Source of the DNA: Sorex araneus
Taxonomy: Eukaryota; Chordata; Mammalia; Eulipotyphla; Soricidae
Assembly: GCF_027595985.1 (NCBI RefSeq)
Contig: NC_073303.1
Location: 362,627,517 to 362,691,516, forward strand
Length of the DNA: 64,000 nucleotides
Reading direction: 5' to 3'
How positions within the stretch are numbered: the first letter of the stretch is position 1; each line of letters starts with the position of its first letter. Below the pieces are notes generated by a model. The model saw only the letters and a list, made by a program, of their open reading frames with translations, was not told the origin of the DNA and made no database searches. This document shows, piece after piece, positions 47,386 to 58,465 of the stretch. The translations under genes were made by a program, and so were the position numbers.

Positions 47386-47405
47386 CAGGTCCTTGATCCA
47401 TCAAT
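45673..47405 (-). mobile_element. RTE-clade LINE, 5' and 3' truncated
   Basis: Minus-strand frames cover the linker and reverse transcriptase of an RTE-type LINE and stop before its 3' terminal segment, which is present in the second copy at 58.5 kb. Loss of the 3' end is unusual for target-primed insertion and suggests later deletion. The AT-rich flanks share TATATATTAAT-like sequence at 45662 and 47424, which could be a TSD but may be chance. Confidence 0.85.
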
Positions 47406-49520
47406 TATCCTTTACTAACACATTATATATTAATAGATAACATAAAATATATTAATATATAAAGTAGTTATGTAATTAGAAGTATTTTTTCAGCTTATCT
47501 GTACATTCTGGGGATGCTTATACAACCAGATCTCTGACAGGCATTTATTGGATGTATGAATAGAAGAATAGAAAATTTTCCTACCCTGGTGCAGATTCTT
47601 TGAGAAATGATGTTTAGACTACTTTCTCAGCATTATTTACAACTGGGCTAGTCATGTGACTAAGTCATGGAAAAATGATAAAAATAATCTTGATGAGCCT
47701 TGGAAACTTGCTGTTCGCTTCTTGGTGTGGTTATATGTCCTGACTGATTGAATTCTCAGTTCTCTCTGTGAACTTGGAAGTCACATGGAATGGCAAAGCT
47801 TCCATCAGCCCTTTGGAGGGGCTCTGGCCTACTCGCTTTAATTCAAACCATCTCCCACTGTTTTATGAGTATCTTTTATAAAGCCAAAATATTCTTATAT
47901 TTTTTTTCACTATGTACTAGCCAACGCTAATAAATTGATCAAAAAGGATTTGACTTGTCTAAATGATTCAGTCCTCTTTCACAATTCTGTCTAAACTGGA
48001 GATCGATGTCTAAGGACTCATCCATTTATGTATTTAGCCAGTTTCAGTTGGGTAGTTCACCATCTGCCACATTCCCTGCTGTGTGCTGAAATTACAGCAG
48101 TGTAGAGGAAGGCATGAGTCCTGCCCTCATGCACAGTAAAGAATGATGGGAAGCAGTAATAATAGACGTGAAAGCAAACCCCAAATATTTTTAAGTTATG
48201 GTAAAGTACTAGGGAGGAAATGAGTATCAGAGGAGAATAGATCTTCAAAAGCTAATACAAGGACAATGCAGATAGCAATTGCTATCTTTCAGGGAAAGAA
48301 GTCTCTGAGAAGGTAATTCTGAACCCAAGACACAAGGTGAGAAAGATCTGCTTAGTGAAGACTGGAGCTTACACCATTCCCAGTAAAAGGTTGTAGCATA
48401 AAACTCTATAGTCTGGGAAATAGCTTGGCTAGCTCAAAGGATGAAAATAGGCCAGTGTGGCACAGGGAATGAAAGATGATATTGAGCTGGGCAAAGATGA
48501 ACCTCAGAGCATTTTGAAGCCAGATAAATATGCCAACATTCTGGCCCCCTATTCATAAATCTACTGTTGGACTAACTGAAGGATGTTCAAATCTTCTGTT
48601 TGCTTTACTCAATTATTTCATCCTATGCATACAGATGTCACTGAGATGGGGAGATGCGGGGCCAAGAGCCAAAGTGGCCTGATGTATCGATTTAAGTAAA
48701 AAATTCAGTTATCTGGGTAACAAAACAAATTTTAGAAAATAAAATAATTCCATTCTAGGAAACACTATTTTTGCCCTGCTTTATAATTATGTAATTATTA
48801 ATTAATTCTTCAAAAGAATAAACATCTCTTCATGAGTTAATTTCACAATTTATCATTATAATTTATTGACAAAATTATCTCTCACTTTAATACCGCTTTA
48901 CTTGTTTCTTGCATTTGATTTCTCAAAGTTTGCATCATTGGTTAATATATTGAGGATTTATCTTTTTGTAAATGTGCCAATGACTTTGCATTTCTACAGC
49001 ATCTATTTAGATGATTTTCTTAACAACCATGTCCAAGCTTAGGTTAGCCTCAGTGCTGCTGTGACAAATTGTTTTGCCAGTAGTTACAAGTGTAATTATC
49101 TCTGTAAATGTCTACAGTTTTATGCACAATATACTGCCTAACGGATTCTTCTCTGAAAGTCACAAGTCAAGGACACCTAAAGTTAAAAACCACAGCACAT
49201 CACTTAAATAACTTTATGTCACTGGAAGAGATAATCTCCCATCTTAGAAATCTTAACCACTAATGGGGATAGTTTGAGAAATAATTAGGTGGGTTTCTTG
49301 GCAAATTCAGTATTTCTAGAGCTTCTGGCTCAGCAGCCTCATAGATAGTTGTGTTGGCTAACTCACGGTTTTGTTCCACTGCCTCTTTTTCTGAAAATGA
49401 CCTCATTCAATATGAGAAAAGATACTGATGTGTGTAGGCAGGTAGATAAGGAAAGGATATCCCAAGTCAATGGCAATGGATTTCCTGGGAAATAATAAAA
49501 TCAATAGCTCTGCAAAAAGC
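47406..49520. other. Intergenic stretch, no firm feature
   Basis: About 48040-48200 (TGCTGTGTGCTGAAATTACAG, GAGTCCTGCCCTCATGCA) recalls an ancient interspersed repeat of L2 type, at low confidence. The rest is featureless AT-rich sequence. Confidence 0.3.
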
Positions 49521-49521
49521 C

Positions 49522-49583
<62 letters not shown>
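49521..49583 (+). repeat. (TCA)n microsatellite, about 20 units
   Basis: A perfect TCA repeat that is the 3' tail, (GAT)n on the minus strand, of the adjacent type II composite. The poly-Met frame across it is an artefact. Confidence 0.95.
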
Positions 49584-49584
<1 letters not shown>

Positions 49585-50164
49585 CACTGATCGTTGAATT
49601 TCTCAAGCAGTCTCAGTAATGTCTCCATTCATCCTAGTCTTGAGATTCTAGAAGCCTCTCTTTACCCATCCTTTCCAACAATGGTACAACATTGGAGGCT
49701 CTTTCAGGGTCAAGGGAACGAGACCATCATTGTTACTGGTTTTGGCATATGAATATGCCATGGGGAGTCAACAAGGCTCTCCCATGGGGGCAGGAAACTC
49801 TCGGTAGCTTGCCAGGTTCTCCCAGAGGGAGAACTAGGCTATAACTAGGCTTCTGGGAGCTTGGTTTAATAGTCTCTGGATGTGGGCTGTTGTCAGGATT
49901 ACATGGCACCGGGGGCAGTCCCTGGTGACCACCTACCTACTGGAAAATGGGGAATCTGGGTGGAAGAGGCCCAGCCCGATCTGAGCAGGCTTAGAGGTCT
50001 CAGCCCCGGGTCCCACACACCTGGGTTCTGCCGGTTCCTTCATGTGTGAGGCTCGTCTGAACATGTGGAGAGGGGCCTTGAGCATGGCTGTGGCTAGGGT
50101 TCGGAAGTTTTCAGCCATGAAAGCTCTGCTCGGGGCGGGAAGGGAAACTGAAGCCCACCCTCTC
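49584..50164 (-). mobile_element. Composite retroposon type II with RTE-like tail, copy 2
   Basis: On the minus strand: TTTCATGGCTGAAAACTTCC, GCCACAGCCATGCTCAAGGCC, GAGCCTCACACATGAAGG, then a segment not seen in copy 1 (about 49860-49940), GAACCTGGCAAGCTACCGAG, GGCATATTCATATGCC, CTTGACCCTGAAAGAGCC, ATGGAGACATTACTGAGAC and (GAT)n. It is longer than copy 1, which seems internally deleted. Confidence 0.75.
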
Positions 50165-50612
50165 TGAGGGGCCCCAAGGAAGACAACCAGGCGAGGGGGC
50201 TAAAAGCCTACTTTGCAGAAAAGAAGAATTAAAACTTACTAAGGCTACACCTGGCACCCGTAACAGAGCCAGTCCCACCCCTATCTAATATGACAAACTT
50301 CAGCAGATATAAACTGCAATTGAAGGAGATTCACCAAAAATGTCAAAGCTGTTCCTTTGTGAAAAGACCTGATCAACTCCCACCTTTGGTAGAAAACTCC
50401 AGACCAAGGAAACCCTAAGAATATGCATATAAGAACTGGTCTTAAAGGCCATTCAAGGCTCCCTCTGCCTTTGCAGAAGCCTATATTTTCCCTTGAGTGT
50501 GTTACTCTCTCCCACTTTCTTTCCCTCTTTCCCCTTCTTTAAGCCCTTCAAATAAAATCATTTTTTTTTACTCTACTGCCTGTCTACTCCTGAAATTTTT
50601 TTCTGTGAGACA
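50165..50612 (+). mobile_element. Probable solo LTR of an endogenous retrovirus
   Basis: TG start (uncertain) and a CA end at 50612. There is a TATA-like CATATAAGAACTGG at about 50425, AATAAA at 50551 and a U5-like end CTGTGAGACA. No viral genes are seen beside it. Confidence 0.6.
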
Positions 50613-52621
50613 GGAAAAAATGACTGGAAACACTGGGTAAGTGCTAGGACTGACTTTCCTTTCTAAGAGTAAATCCTTACACCAGCCTGAGACCATGGGT
50701 CCCCAAGAAATTGGGGTGGTGATGATTAACACCAAGGAGAGGTCAGGCATGGCTTGATGGCTACCTGGTGGGACCAAAGGCACTCTGGTATGTATCCCAC
50801 AAACATTTTCAGTCCCAGCCTTCTCAGTTGATCAGGGTGTCAGAGACGGATCAGGAGAAAGTGACCTTCTTTCTTCTCTCCACCTCATACAAGCCATCTG
50901 TGGGGGCCAGCGACTTCAATACTATCTCAGTCTCCACAAAAGATTTCTTGATAGCTTTGCTCTTGTAATGGGTTATGGTTTTTTTTTTCAAGCTCTGTGA
51001 ATTCCATCAAACATCTTGCTCACAAGAAAAAAAGAATCCCATGTTCATTGGATGTCAATATCACAGTGTACTGGAAACTGCTTTTCTAAAGTAAATTGGG
51101 TTTTGTTTTATGAGTTATCAGAAAATTCAAGATTTCACATCAAAATTAAGATAAGACGTGGTGCTTTCTGTGAGCTATTTAGTCCACTGTCAAGTACACC
51201 ACAGTCATGTGATAAATGGCAGTTGTCATGACTGACCTTGTTGTTAATTGTTATAAACTCTTACAAAATCTTTATAAGAAACTTCTCAAACTTGTCAATC
51301 AGCCAAATTAACAGATGTTTACTGAGATAAAAGCAGGATAAACTGTTAATTCAGCAGATAGGCAGTAAGTGTTACAGTAATTCAGATAGGGGCCGTTAAA
51401 TTCTCTGAAACAATAGCAGGCATTTCCAAAGACAGAGACATAATATGTTCTACCCAAGAATATTTTAAATAAACGTCTACCCAAGAAAAATTTAAAAATA
51501 CTACCACAATATCATCTGGTACCTCATTCTTCTTGAATTTTTTTTCCAGTTGCCCCCAAATTATTTTTATAGCTTTAATTTTTGCTCTAGTAAACAATCA
51601 ATGCATAATATTTGATTGTTTCTAATGCTGTACCTCTAGTCTCAGATTCCCACAGAGGTAAAGACTCTGGGTACCATTTTCTACATGTAGAAAGAAGTAT
51701 AGAAATTAATTCTTAAATTAACCATTTTGGGTAGAAAACAAATTCTTATGACTGAATTCCCACCTGACAGGATTGTCTAGAAAAATCAAGCAGGATATTA
51801 AAAACAATTACTCATATAGTTTACTTTTTAAAAGAGAAATATCTTATGCAAATTTTCTGACAATTGGAAGGATAAGGGGGTAAAGAGGGACAAATGATTG
51901 CTTTGCTTTAATTATCTGCGTAATTGCTTTTCATTCTCTTACATGCTTTGTCACTGATGATGCGGACTTAGCATTATGTTGGGAATACAGGTGGCCCATA
52001 GGTAAATATTGTTTTTGTATATTCTGTGGTTAATTTGAAAGAGTTAAAAACATGGAGACCCATTTCTTTTCTCTGCATGCATATTTTTTTGTAGCACATA
52101 GATCACATATCCTTGGAAATAATTAGATTTAATAATAATGCTCCACAGCTGCTGAGTTATTAGCCAAATGCTTACCAAATGGGATCTCTCATTAGGACTC
52201 ATGAACAGGTAATTTTTTTTGATAAATGAACTTATAATTTCATATCCATTTATATAATACATAGATATACTCTTTTTATATTGATTTCTAATGTCTTAGC
52301 CCATAAGATGCTATATTTGATTTCCTCTTTTAAAGAATGTAAAATCATTATGACACTTGATTAAACTCATTTTCAAAGTGGCACAAGGATCCGTTAGGAA
52401 TTAGATCCTATGGCTATAAAGTATTAGTGAATTTTTCATGTGTTAAGACTCAGACAGTTTTCCAGTTTTAACTTCAAAGGAAAGTCGCATCTGATGAATA
52501 GTTTGTGTTCTTCACTATTATGCAAACTCAAATGATAATTGTTACATAAAAATAGTTCTCAGGTCCTTATTTAACCAAAACTGCTGAATAGAAGTTAAAA
52601 TTAAGTTACAAATGAAAACAG
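50613..52621. other. AT-rich intergenic stretch, no supported feature
   Basis: No exon, RNA gene or recognisable repeat. Open frames of about 70 codons at 50568-50783 and 51382-51597 are random-looking. Confidence 0.4.
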
Positions 52622-52649
52622 GTGAAAGTATTCATTTTTTTTCTGTCTC

Positions 52650-52828
52650 TGAGCCAGATTATTTCAGGATCTAAACTGCTCCCTGATAGCAATTTAGGAA
52701 CTTTAGGATGGCACAATCTTCCTCTTGATGAACTAAGAGAATTCCAATATCTTCCCTTATTGCAACTAGAAAAACGCTTGTCTCATTTACAGAAGTTAAT
52801 AAATACACCTGCAGCATCTCCATTTTTT
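52650..52828 (+). other. Unexplained protein-like open segment (possible exon or pseudogene piece)
   Basis: The open frame from 52622 includes DELREFQYLPLLQLEKRLSHL followed by QKLINTPAASPF, helix-like and protein-like in composition. A pyrimidine tract with CAG ends at about 52659 (TCTGTCTCTGAGCCAG). It runs directly into L1 sequence near 52826 with no obvious donor. I do not recognise the family. It could be a processed-pseudogene fragment or chance. Confidence 0.35.
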
Positions 52829-52990
52829 GCTTCATTAAAAGATAGTGCTGAAATTGGAATCCTCATGCACTTCTGATGGGGAGGTAAAATGGAGCAGATG
52901 CTCTAGAAAGCAGTCTGGGTGTTTGTTAAAAGGTCAGGCAAAAAGTTACCACATGACCCCAAATTCTATTCTTTGACAAGTCTAAAAAAG
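52829..52990 (+). repeat. Old L1 ORF2 fragment
   Basis: TTGGAATCCTCATGCACTTC, GGAGGTAAAATGGAGCAGATG and AAAGTTACCACATGACCCC are typical L1 ORF2 3' motifs. Confidence 0.7.
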
Positions 52991-52992
52991 AC

Positions 52993-53228
52993 ATCACTGT
53001 CACTGTCACTGTCATCCCTTTGCTCATCGATTTGCTCAATCGGGCACCAGTAATGTCTCCATTGTGAGACTTGTTGTTACTGTTTTTGGCATATTGAATA
53101 CACCACGGGTAGCTTGCCAGGCTCTGCCATGAGGATGGGATACTCTCAGTAGCTTGCCTGGCTCTGCGAGAGGGATGAGGAATAGAACCCGGGTCGGCTG
53201 CGTGCAAGGTAAATGCCCTACCTGCTGA
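52993..53228 (-). mobile_element. SINE type B, 5' truncated
   Basis: Antisense: CACTGTCACTGTCACTGTCA, GCTCATCGATTTGCTCAATC, CCAGTAATGTCTCCATTGTG, GGCATATTGAATACACC, AACCCGGGTCGGCTGCGTGC. It ends before the first bases of the tRNA-like head. Confidence 0.9.
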
Positions 53229-54136
53229 AGGATGTGAGTTATTGTTAGACTGATTAATAAAAAAGACATACTGTAGATTAATTGTTAGGTAGAACAAGGA
53301 GATTGGGAGTGAGGATTGGGTAGTAACTTGATGAGATTAAGACTTCTTTCTAGGGTTATGAAAATGTTTAACAATTGATTGCAGTGGTGATAATAGCATC
53401 ATCCTTTGAATGTTACTAAAAACATTATTAAAGTATATCCTTAAAATGGGTCAGTTAAATGACACGAATTAGACTACAACCAAGCTATGACCGATGGTTA
53501 AAAAGTCTTCTGTATTAACCTATATTAAATTTGACCAACACATAAAATATAGAATATTTATATGTAAATGTTTATGTCTCTGGAGAATGATAAAGGTAGA
53601 CATCGTAGTGGTACTTTCTGAGCAAGAAGGCAGTGCTCATTTTATGCCTTTGCGACATGAGAAAAAAGCAAAACTTTCTTTATGGCTATTACTGGTTTTG
53701 GAACAGCATTTTATGAAGACCTCGATCCACAGAATTTGAAATTTAGAATTTCAAATTACAGTACAGATACTATGGCTACCTATTCAAGTGCATCATAACA
53801 TGAAAGCAGAGTCATGCCATCTTGGGAAATATTTTCTCTTTGACAGCAAATAAGGTTGTAATCACTCTTCTAGGTTCCAAAAAAATCTTTGGATGATAGA
53901 AGTTAGGTTTTGCTAATGGAACTCATTTTCTGCACATATAAATCAGGAGGAGCAAAAATTACTGCCTACAACAATGTTTAGTTATTGCTTTTTTTCTGTT
54001 CCTATTGCTTTAAAAACACCATGGGATAATCCCTAGATTTTTAAAGTTACTTGTTAAAAGAAAATGAATAGCGCAAAAAAATAATAAAACAATCTTCTTT
54101 ATATTTGACTCAAGAAAGAAACAAAGTGAGTGCGGG
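53229..54136. other. AT-rich intergenic stretch, no supported feature
   Basis: No recognisable repeat or exon; the open frame at 53494-53739 has no domain. Confidence 0.4.
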
Positions 54137-54312
54137 GGCTGGAGCGATAGCACAGCGGGTAGGGCATTTGCCTTGCACGAGGCCGACCCAAGTTCGATTC
54201 CCAGCATCCCATATGGTCCCCTGAGCACTGTCAGGGGTAATTCCTGAGTGCAGAGCCAGGAGTAACCCCTGTGCATCGCCGGGTGTGATCCAAAATGAAA
54301 AAAAAAAAAAGA
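54137..54312 (+). mobile_element. SINE type A, young, full length
   Basis: GGGGCTGGAGCGATAGCACAG, GGCCGACCCAAGTTCGATTCC, CATCCCATATGGTCCCCTGAG, CATCGCCGGGTGTGATCCAA and an A run. AAAGTGAGTG flanks both ends. Confidence 0.93.
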
Positions 54313-54689
54313 AAGAAAGTGAGTGTAAAGTGTGGGCTTTAAAGTCTGATCTCTAGTGCCCTCCCTCCCTCACTTAATTTTCTTCAGATGTTTCTTTGTA
54401 CTAGAGGAGGTACAGGGAATGGTTGGTAGAGGTTACAAATATTCATTTACTGGTGCAAAATGGCTCATTCTTGACTGGTGAGTGTTCAGATCTGCTCTCC
54501 AGGAGGTGTCCAAAGGGTGGCACTCTTGTGGCACAAGTATAACTTCTGGAAACATTGCATCAGTTAGGATCAGGAGAGGTGGTGCAGAATAAACAACTCT
54601 GTAGATTAGTGGCTGGAAATGGTAAAGGTGGGAATTTTTTTTGTCCCTGCTACATGTCCATCATGCAGATCATGCATAGAATCTAGGGC

Positions 54690-55078
54690 TTGTCCTCATC
54701 TTGCGGGCTAACTCTGAGCATATCCCAAATATGTTCTCTCATGCAGAGAATTCTGGTTGGTCTGACACCAGCAATAAGTGTTTGGAGCAGAAGTGAGATA
54801 AGTAATTTCTGTTCACAACTTGTGCCAGAACAATATCTTTGCTCTTACCCAGCCACAAAGGTGCTAAGAAGGGTCATCTTGCCTTGGTCCTGGAAATATT
54901 TGGCAAACACCTGGCCTGCAACTTCTGGTTCCAGTTCAGTCTCTTTTACCATTTCCATGTCACTGTTGGCCGACTCATGTTCCCAGAATCTCTTCGTCCA
55001 GAAACAAGACATCTGCGTGGAACACAAATGAAAGGACTTCTGCCTGCCTACTTTTAGTGCATCTATTGAGAATCTCAC
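54690..55078 (-). other. Unidentified protein-like segment, possible processed pseudogene
   Basis: Minus strand 55078-54845 is open and reads RFWEHESANSDMEMV, then ELEPEVAGQVFAKYF, acidic and protein-like. Downstream codons (RPTRILCMREHIW) follow after stops. No A-tail or TSD was found and I cannot name the source. Confidence 0.25.
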
Positions 55079-55424
55079 ACATCCTTGTCATAAAGACGTA
55101 TAGCTTGTCTGGAAATACTCCATGTGTCTGGGCCGTGAGACATGTCATTACAGAGGCAAGCTGTGGCGAGCTTCTTGATGCACTGCCTTATGTTTACTCG
55201 CCCTCCTTTCAACCACCAGTTTAATTTTTCCTTACTCGTATTACCTCAGGATTCCAAATAAGGAAATAATATTTGTCTCAAATTCTATTTTTTTAAAAAT
55301 TGACTTGAGCTAAGACTGCTAGCTTTCTCTGGGAGAAAAGAGATAGAAACTTGCATAGGACCCGAGATAAGGGTCTCAGACCATCTGATATGGTTCTACT
55401 TGTTGGCTTATGAAGTTACTGCTA

Positions 55425-55815
55425 TGTCAGGTGCCTCACGGGGTGCAGACAGAGGGACAGAGAGAGTAAAGTGAAGACATAGGAGAAGTCTGCTGGGATT
55501 TTCTCCTGGGCAGGGCAGACCGTACAGGTTCCTGGTGAGGCTGGGGTAGAGCCGCTCCCTGGGAGAAGCTAAGCGCTATTTTAAGTTTTCTTGGGCGGGA
55601 AAAGGGAAGGAAGACCAGTGGAACTGGTGTGCTTGGTCTGGCCTTCTGCTATCCGTAGGGGGGATGTGGGGAAGCATGGGACGCAGCCTGGTGGCTTCCT
55701 GTTGCCAGATGCACCCTAAGTCCTGTCTTCCCTGCTGTGGGCAGGGTGATCTTTGATTCTAGGCCTGTGGCTATCTCATTAGCCAGTAGCCATTTGGTCC
55801 TGGGCAGACCTTACA
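55425..55815 (-). mobile_element. Solo LTR, antisense
   Basis: On the minus strand it runs from TGTAAGGTCTGCCCAGGACC to CCTGACA, a TG...CA element of about 391 bp. It shares AGAATCAAAGATCACCCTGC, AAGACAGGACTTAG, AGGCCAGACCAAGCACA, TCTCCCAGG and ACCCCAGCCTC in order with the LTR at 57250. Confidence 0.7.
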
Positions 55816-57249
55816 GTCATGCAGTGTTTATGTTGTGAGAATTTGATTCGTTTGTAATTTGGGCACATTTTTCTTTCTTTTTTTTTTCACTAAAACTGCA
55901 CAGAATCAAATCCTGAAATTTGAGCAGAGAAGCCCTGAAAATGAATTAGGGAGAAATAGAAGAGTCGCTTTACCCTGCTCTTCTGGCCCTGGTGTCCTTG
56001 AAAGCTGAAATGTCCCCCCACTCTCCAAGGTGAGTACTTAGCTTCACACTGAGGTACTGGGAACTACAGGAGAATTATCAAATTCCCTACTCAGTAGGCC
56101 TTCATGGCAGAGGGTAAGAACCATTTTTGGTAGGACCAAGTGATCTCATAATAATGATGCAGGGGGCAGGGTGGGGTGGGGGAAGCTGGAGCTGGGTTCG
56201 ATTCCCAGCATCCCATATGGTTCCCCCAAGCACTGCCAGGAGTAATTCCTGAGTGCAGAGCTAGGAGTAACCCCTGTGCATTGCTGGGTGTGACCCAAAA
56301 AAGCAAAACAAATAATTAATTAATTAATTAATTAATTATGCAGGTGAGGCAGAAGAGGCGGCAGGGGTCTGTGTTCATTCCCGATTCCCAGATTCAGGAA
56401 TGAAAATATTGAGTAAGAAAGGTGCTCAGACGCAGAATTGAGTTGGAAACTTACTGGAAAGTAGAAGAGAAAACAAAAGGAGCTCCCCAAGTAACGAGGG
56501 GGATTGTGGGGGCCAGAAACTTGGCCTAGAACTAAGTTAAATGTCCCTTTATAAAGTCCCTTTGCGCCAATCAATAAATATCACAGAGCATGTGGGGAAT
56601 CTACAGGGTAATCTGGCTGTCTTTCTGCCTAGGGTATTGTTCAGTATCTTAACCTCCCTGTGATCCTAGCTTGGGGACAGAATTTTATGATGGACAATTG
56701 TTAACTCCCTATTTATCAGGGAAAAAAATAACCCTGGAATTTATAGGGAATCAAAACTGTAAAACTGTCCAGCCTAACGCAGGATTGCCCACAGCAACTG
56801 GTAAGGGTAAACTGAGGCTCCCTCTTCCAATCTCAGACTTCAATCACAGCCCTAGTATCTCTGAAAACCTAATATATCCAAGTAGCCTAGTCAAAGTAAG
56901 AACTCTAAGTTAAATTATGTGATTGCAAAATTTTCAAGGGGGCATCTCCCAGGGAAATGGCAACATCCCCAGATCATTTGCAGATTGTTTGCTAAGCAGG
57001 ATTTTTTTTTCCCTGATCATTTCTATTTTCTCTTCTCTGACTACACTAATAATAAAAAAAGCCAGAGCTAGAATAAGAAGAAGGAATGAAAGAGAAAATG
57101 ATCGCCCTCTCCCCTTCAGGTTTTAGTTGGAGTAGAAAAAAAGGGAAGAGAAGAAATTTAAATTTAACTGGGAGGAAAAATTCCAAAATAACCTGAAGGA
57201 GAAATGCTTATTTCATAATAGACCTTATTACAATTGTTTAACTCATAAC
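55816..57249. other. Segment between head-to-head LTRs
   Basis: Contains a truncated SINE (56187-56310), a TAAT repeat at 56311-56337 and a purine-rich stretch at about 57120-57215. An open frame at 56923-57126 has a hydrophobic run followed by a basic tail, which could be an endogenous-retrovirus remnant but is not recognisable. Confidence 0.3.
56187..56312 (+). repeat. SINE type A, 5' truncated
   Basis: Lacks the tRNA A box; begins near CTGGAGCTGGGTTCGATTCC, then CATCCCATATGGTTCCCCC, AGGAGTAACCCCTGTGCATT and GTGTGACCCAAAAAAGC. Confidence 0.88.
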
Positions 57250-57630
57250 TGTAAGGTTTGCTTGGGACCGAAAGGTGGCTGGCGGATGAGAGTGACATTC
57301 TCAGAATCAAAGATCACCCTGCTCCCAGCGAAAAAGACAGGACTTAGATCCTAGTGGCCATAGGAAGCCACAGGCTGCCTTCCATGCTGTTATCCGCCCC
57401 TACAGATAGCAGGCCAGACCAAGCACAAGGTTCCAGTGGCTTTTGTTCCCTTCGGCCCTTTCCCCAACCAACTTAAAAAGCCCCTTTAGTCTCTCCCAGG
57501 ACGCAGCTCCACCCCAGCCTCTTCAGAGGTTCATAGAGTTCCATCCAGGAGCACACCCCAATAAACTCCTCCTATTTCCTTCACTTTATTCCCTCCGGCT
57601 TCTCAAATCTATCAGTAAAAGCCCGATGAA
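57250..57630 (+). mobile_element. Solo LTR, sense
   Basis: Starts TGTAAGGTTTGCTTGGGACC and carries AATAAA at about 57561. It shares the ordered blocks listed for the antisense LTR at 55425. Its 3' end is eroded and its exact limit uncertain. Confidence 0.65.
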
Positions 57631-57653
57631 TTCAATACTATACTACAGTTATG

Positions 57654-57753
57654 CGTTGGAGCAATAGCGCAGCGGTTAGGGTGTTCGCTTTGCACGCGGT
57701 GGACCCGGAGCAAATCGATGAGCAACGGGATGTCCGTGACAGTGACAGTGACT
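57654..57753 (+). mobile_element. SINE type B with central deletion (head joined to tail)
   Basis: GCGTTGGAGCAATAGCGCAGC, GCACGCGGTGGACCCGG, then immediately AGCAAATCGATGAGCAACGG and GACAGTGACAGTGAC. About 150 bases of the usual middle are absent. Confidence 0.85.
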
Positions 57754-57794
57754 ACTGTTATACTACCCTGAAAAGGCCTCATCTTCTCTGAATC

Positions 57795-57925
57795 AAACAC
57801 TATTTGTATCTTATAGGCAAGGAAACTGAAATGCTGAGGGATCTTAGAGACTTGCCAGAGAATATGCAACTTAAAGTACCAAGCAATTTAGCTCTGGAAC
57901 CCCTTCACTGAGCCACTATTGGAGA
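57795..57925 (-). repeat. MIR SINE (ancient), antisense
   Basis: TTATAGGCAAGGAAACTGAA, AGACTTGCCAGAGAATATGC and TTTAGCTCTGGAACCCC match the MIR complement order. Confidence 0.6.
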
Positions 57926-58465
57926 GAAAGGTTCTATGTGGTAAGGACTGAAAGAGATTGGGGAAGTTATATAAGTGGCTGTAAACAGAATTGTAGGGAA
58001 AGGAGAAGGTACCTAAACAGGTTCATACTGATCTGGGCTAGAAATAGGCACATAAACAAATGATAACATATGTGGAGTTATGCAGAGAGCTTGGTTAAGG
58101 ATATTCACTAAAGAGCTTTCAGCAGTTACCTTGGGATATGGGACTGTAAGTGATGTTGTGCTCTTTTACTGTTTTTGTTTTTGTTTTTGTATTTTAAGTG
58201 TTTATCCCCAAGATTCTACTATAAATAAATATATATTTATATATTAGAAAAATCAGTAAAAATTATGTAAGTACAACTTACTCTAGTTTTAAAGCAGAGC
58301 ATTTACACCTTAAATATTCTTTCTGTTGTAATACAAGTGAGACATTTAATAGAAGTTACATATTTGAGAGATTTTATTTATAATTGATAAAAATACAGAG
58401 AAAGACAGAGAAAGAAATGATAAGCATTAGCAAATTTCATGAGAGAGAGAAGTTGTTATGTGTGT
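57926..58465. other. AT-rich intergenic stretch, no supported feature
   Basis: No exon or recognisable repeat; short TTTTTG repeats near 58170. Confidence 0.4.

Noticed and set aside
49403..49606. Open frame with about 20 consecutive Met codons
   Set aside because: It is the minus-strand reading of the (TCA)n tract.
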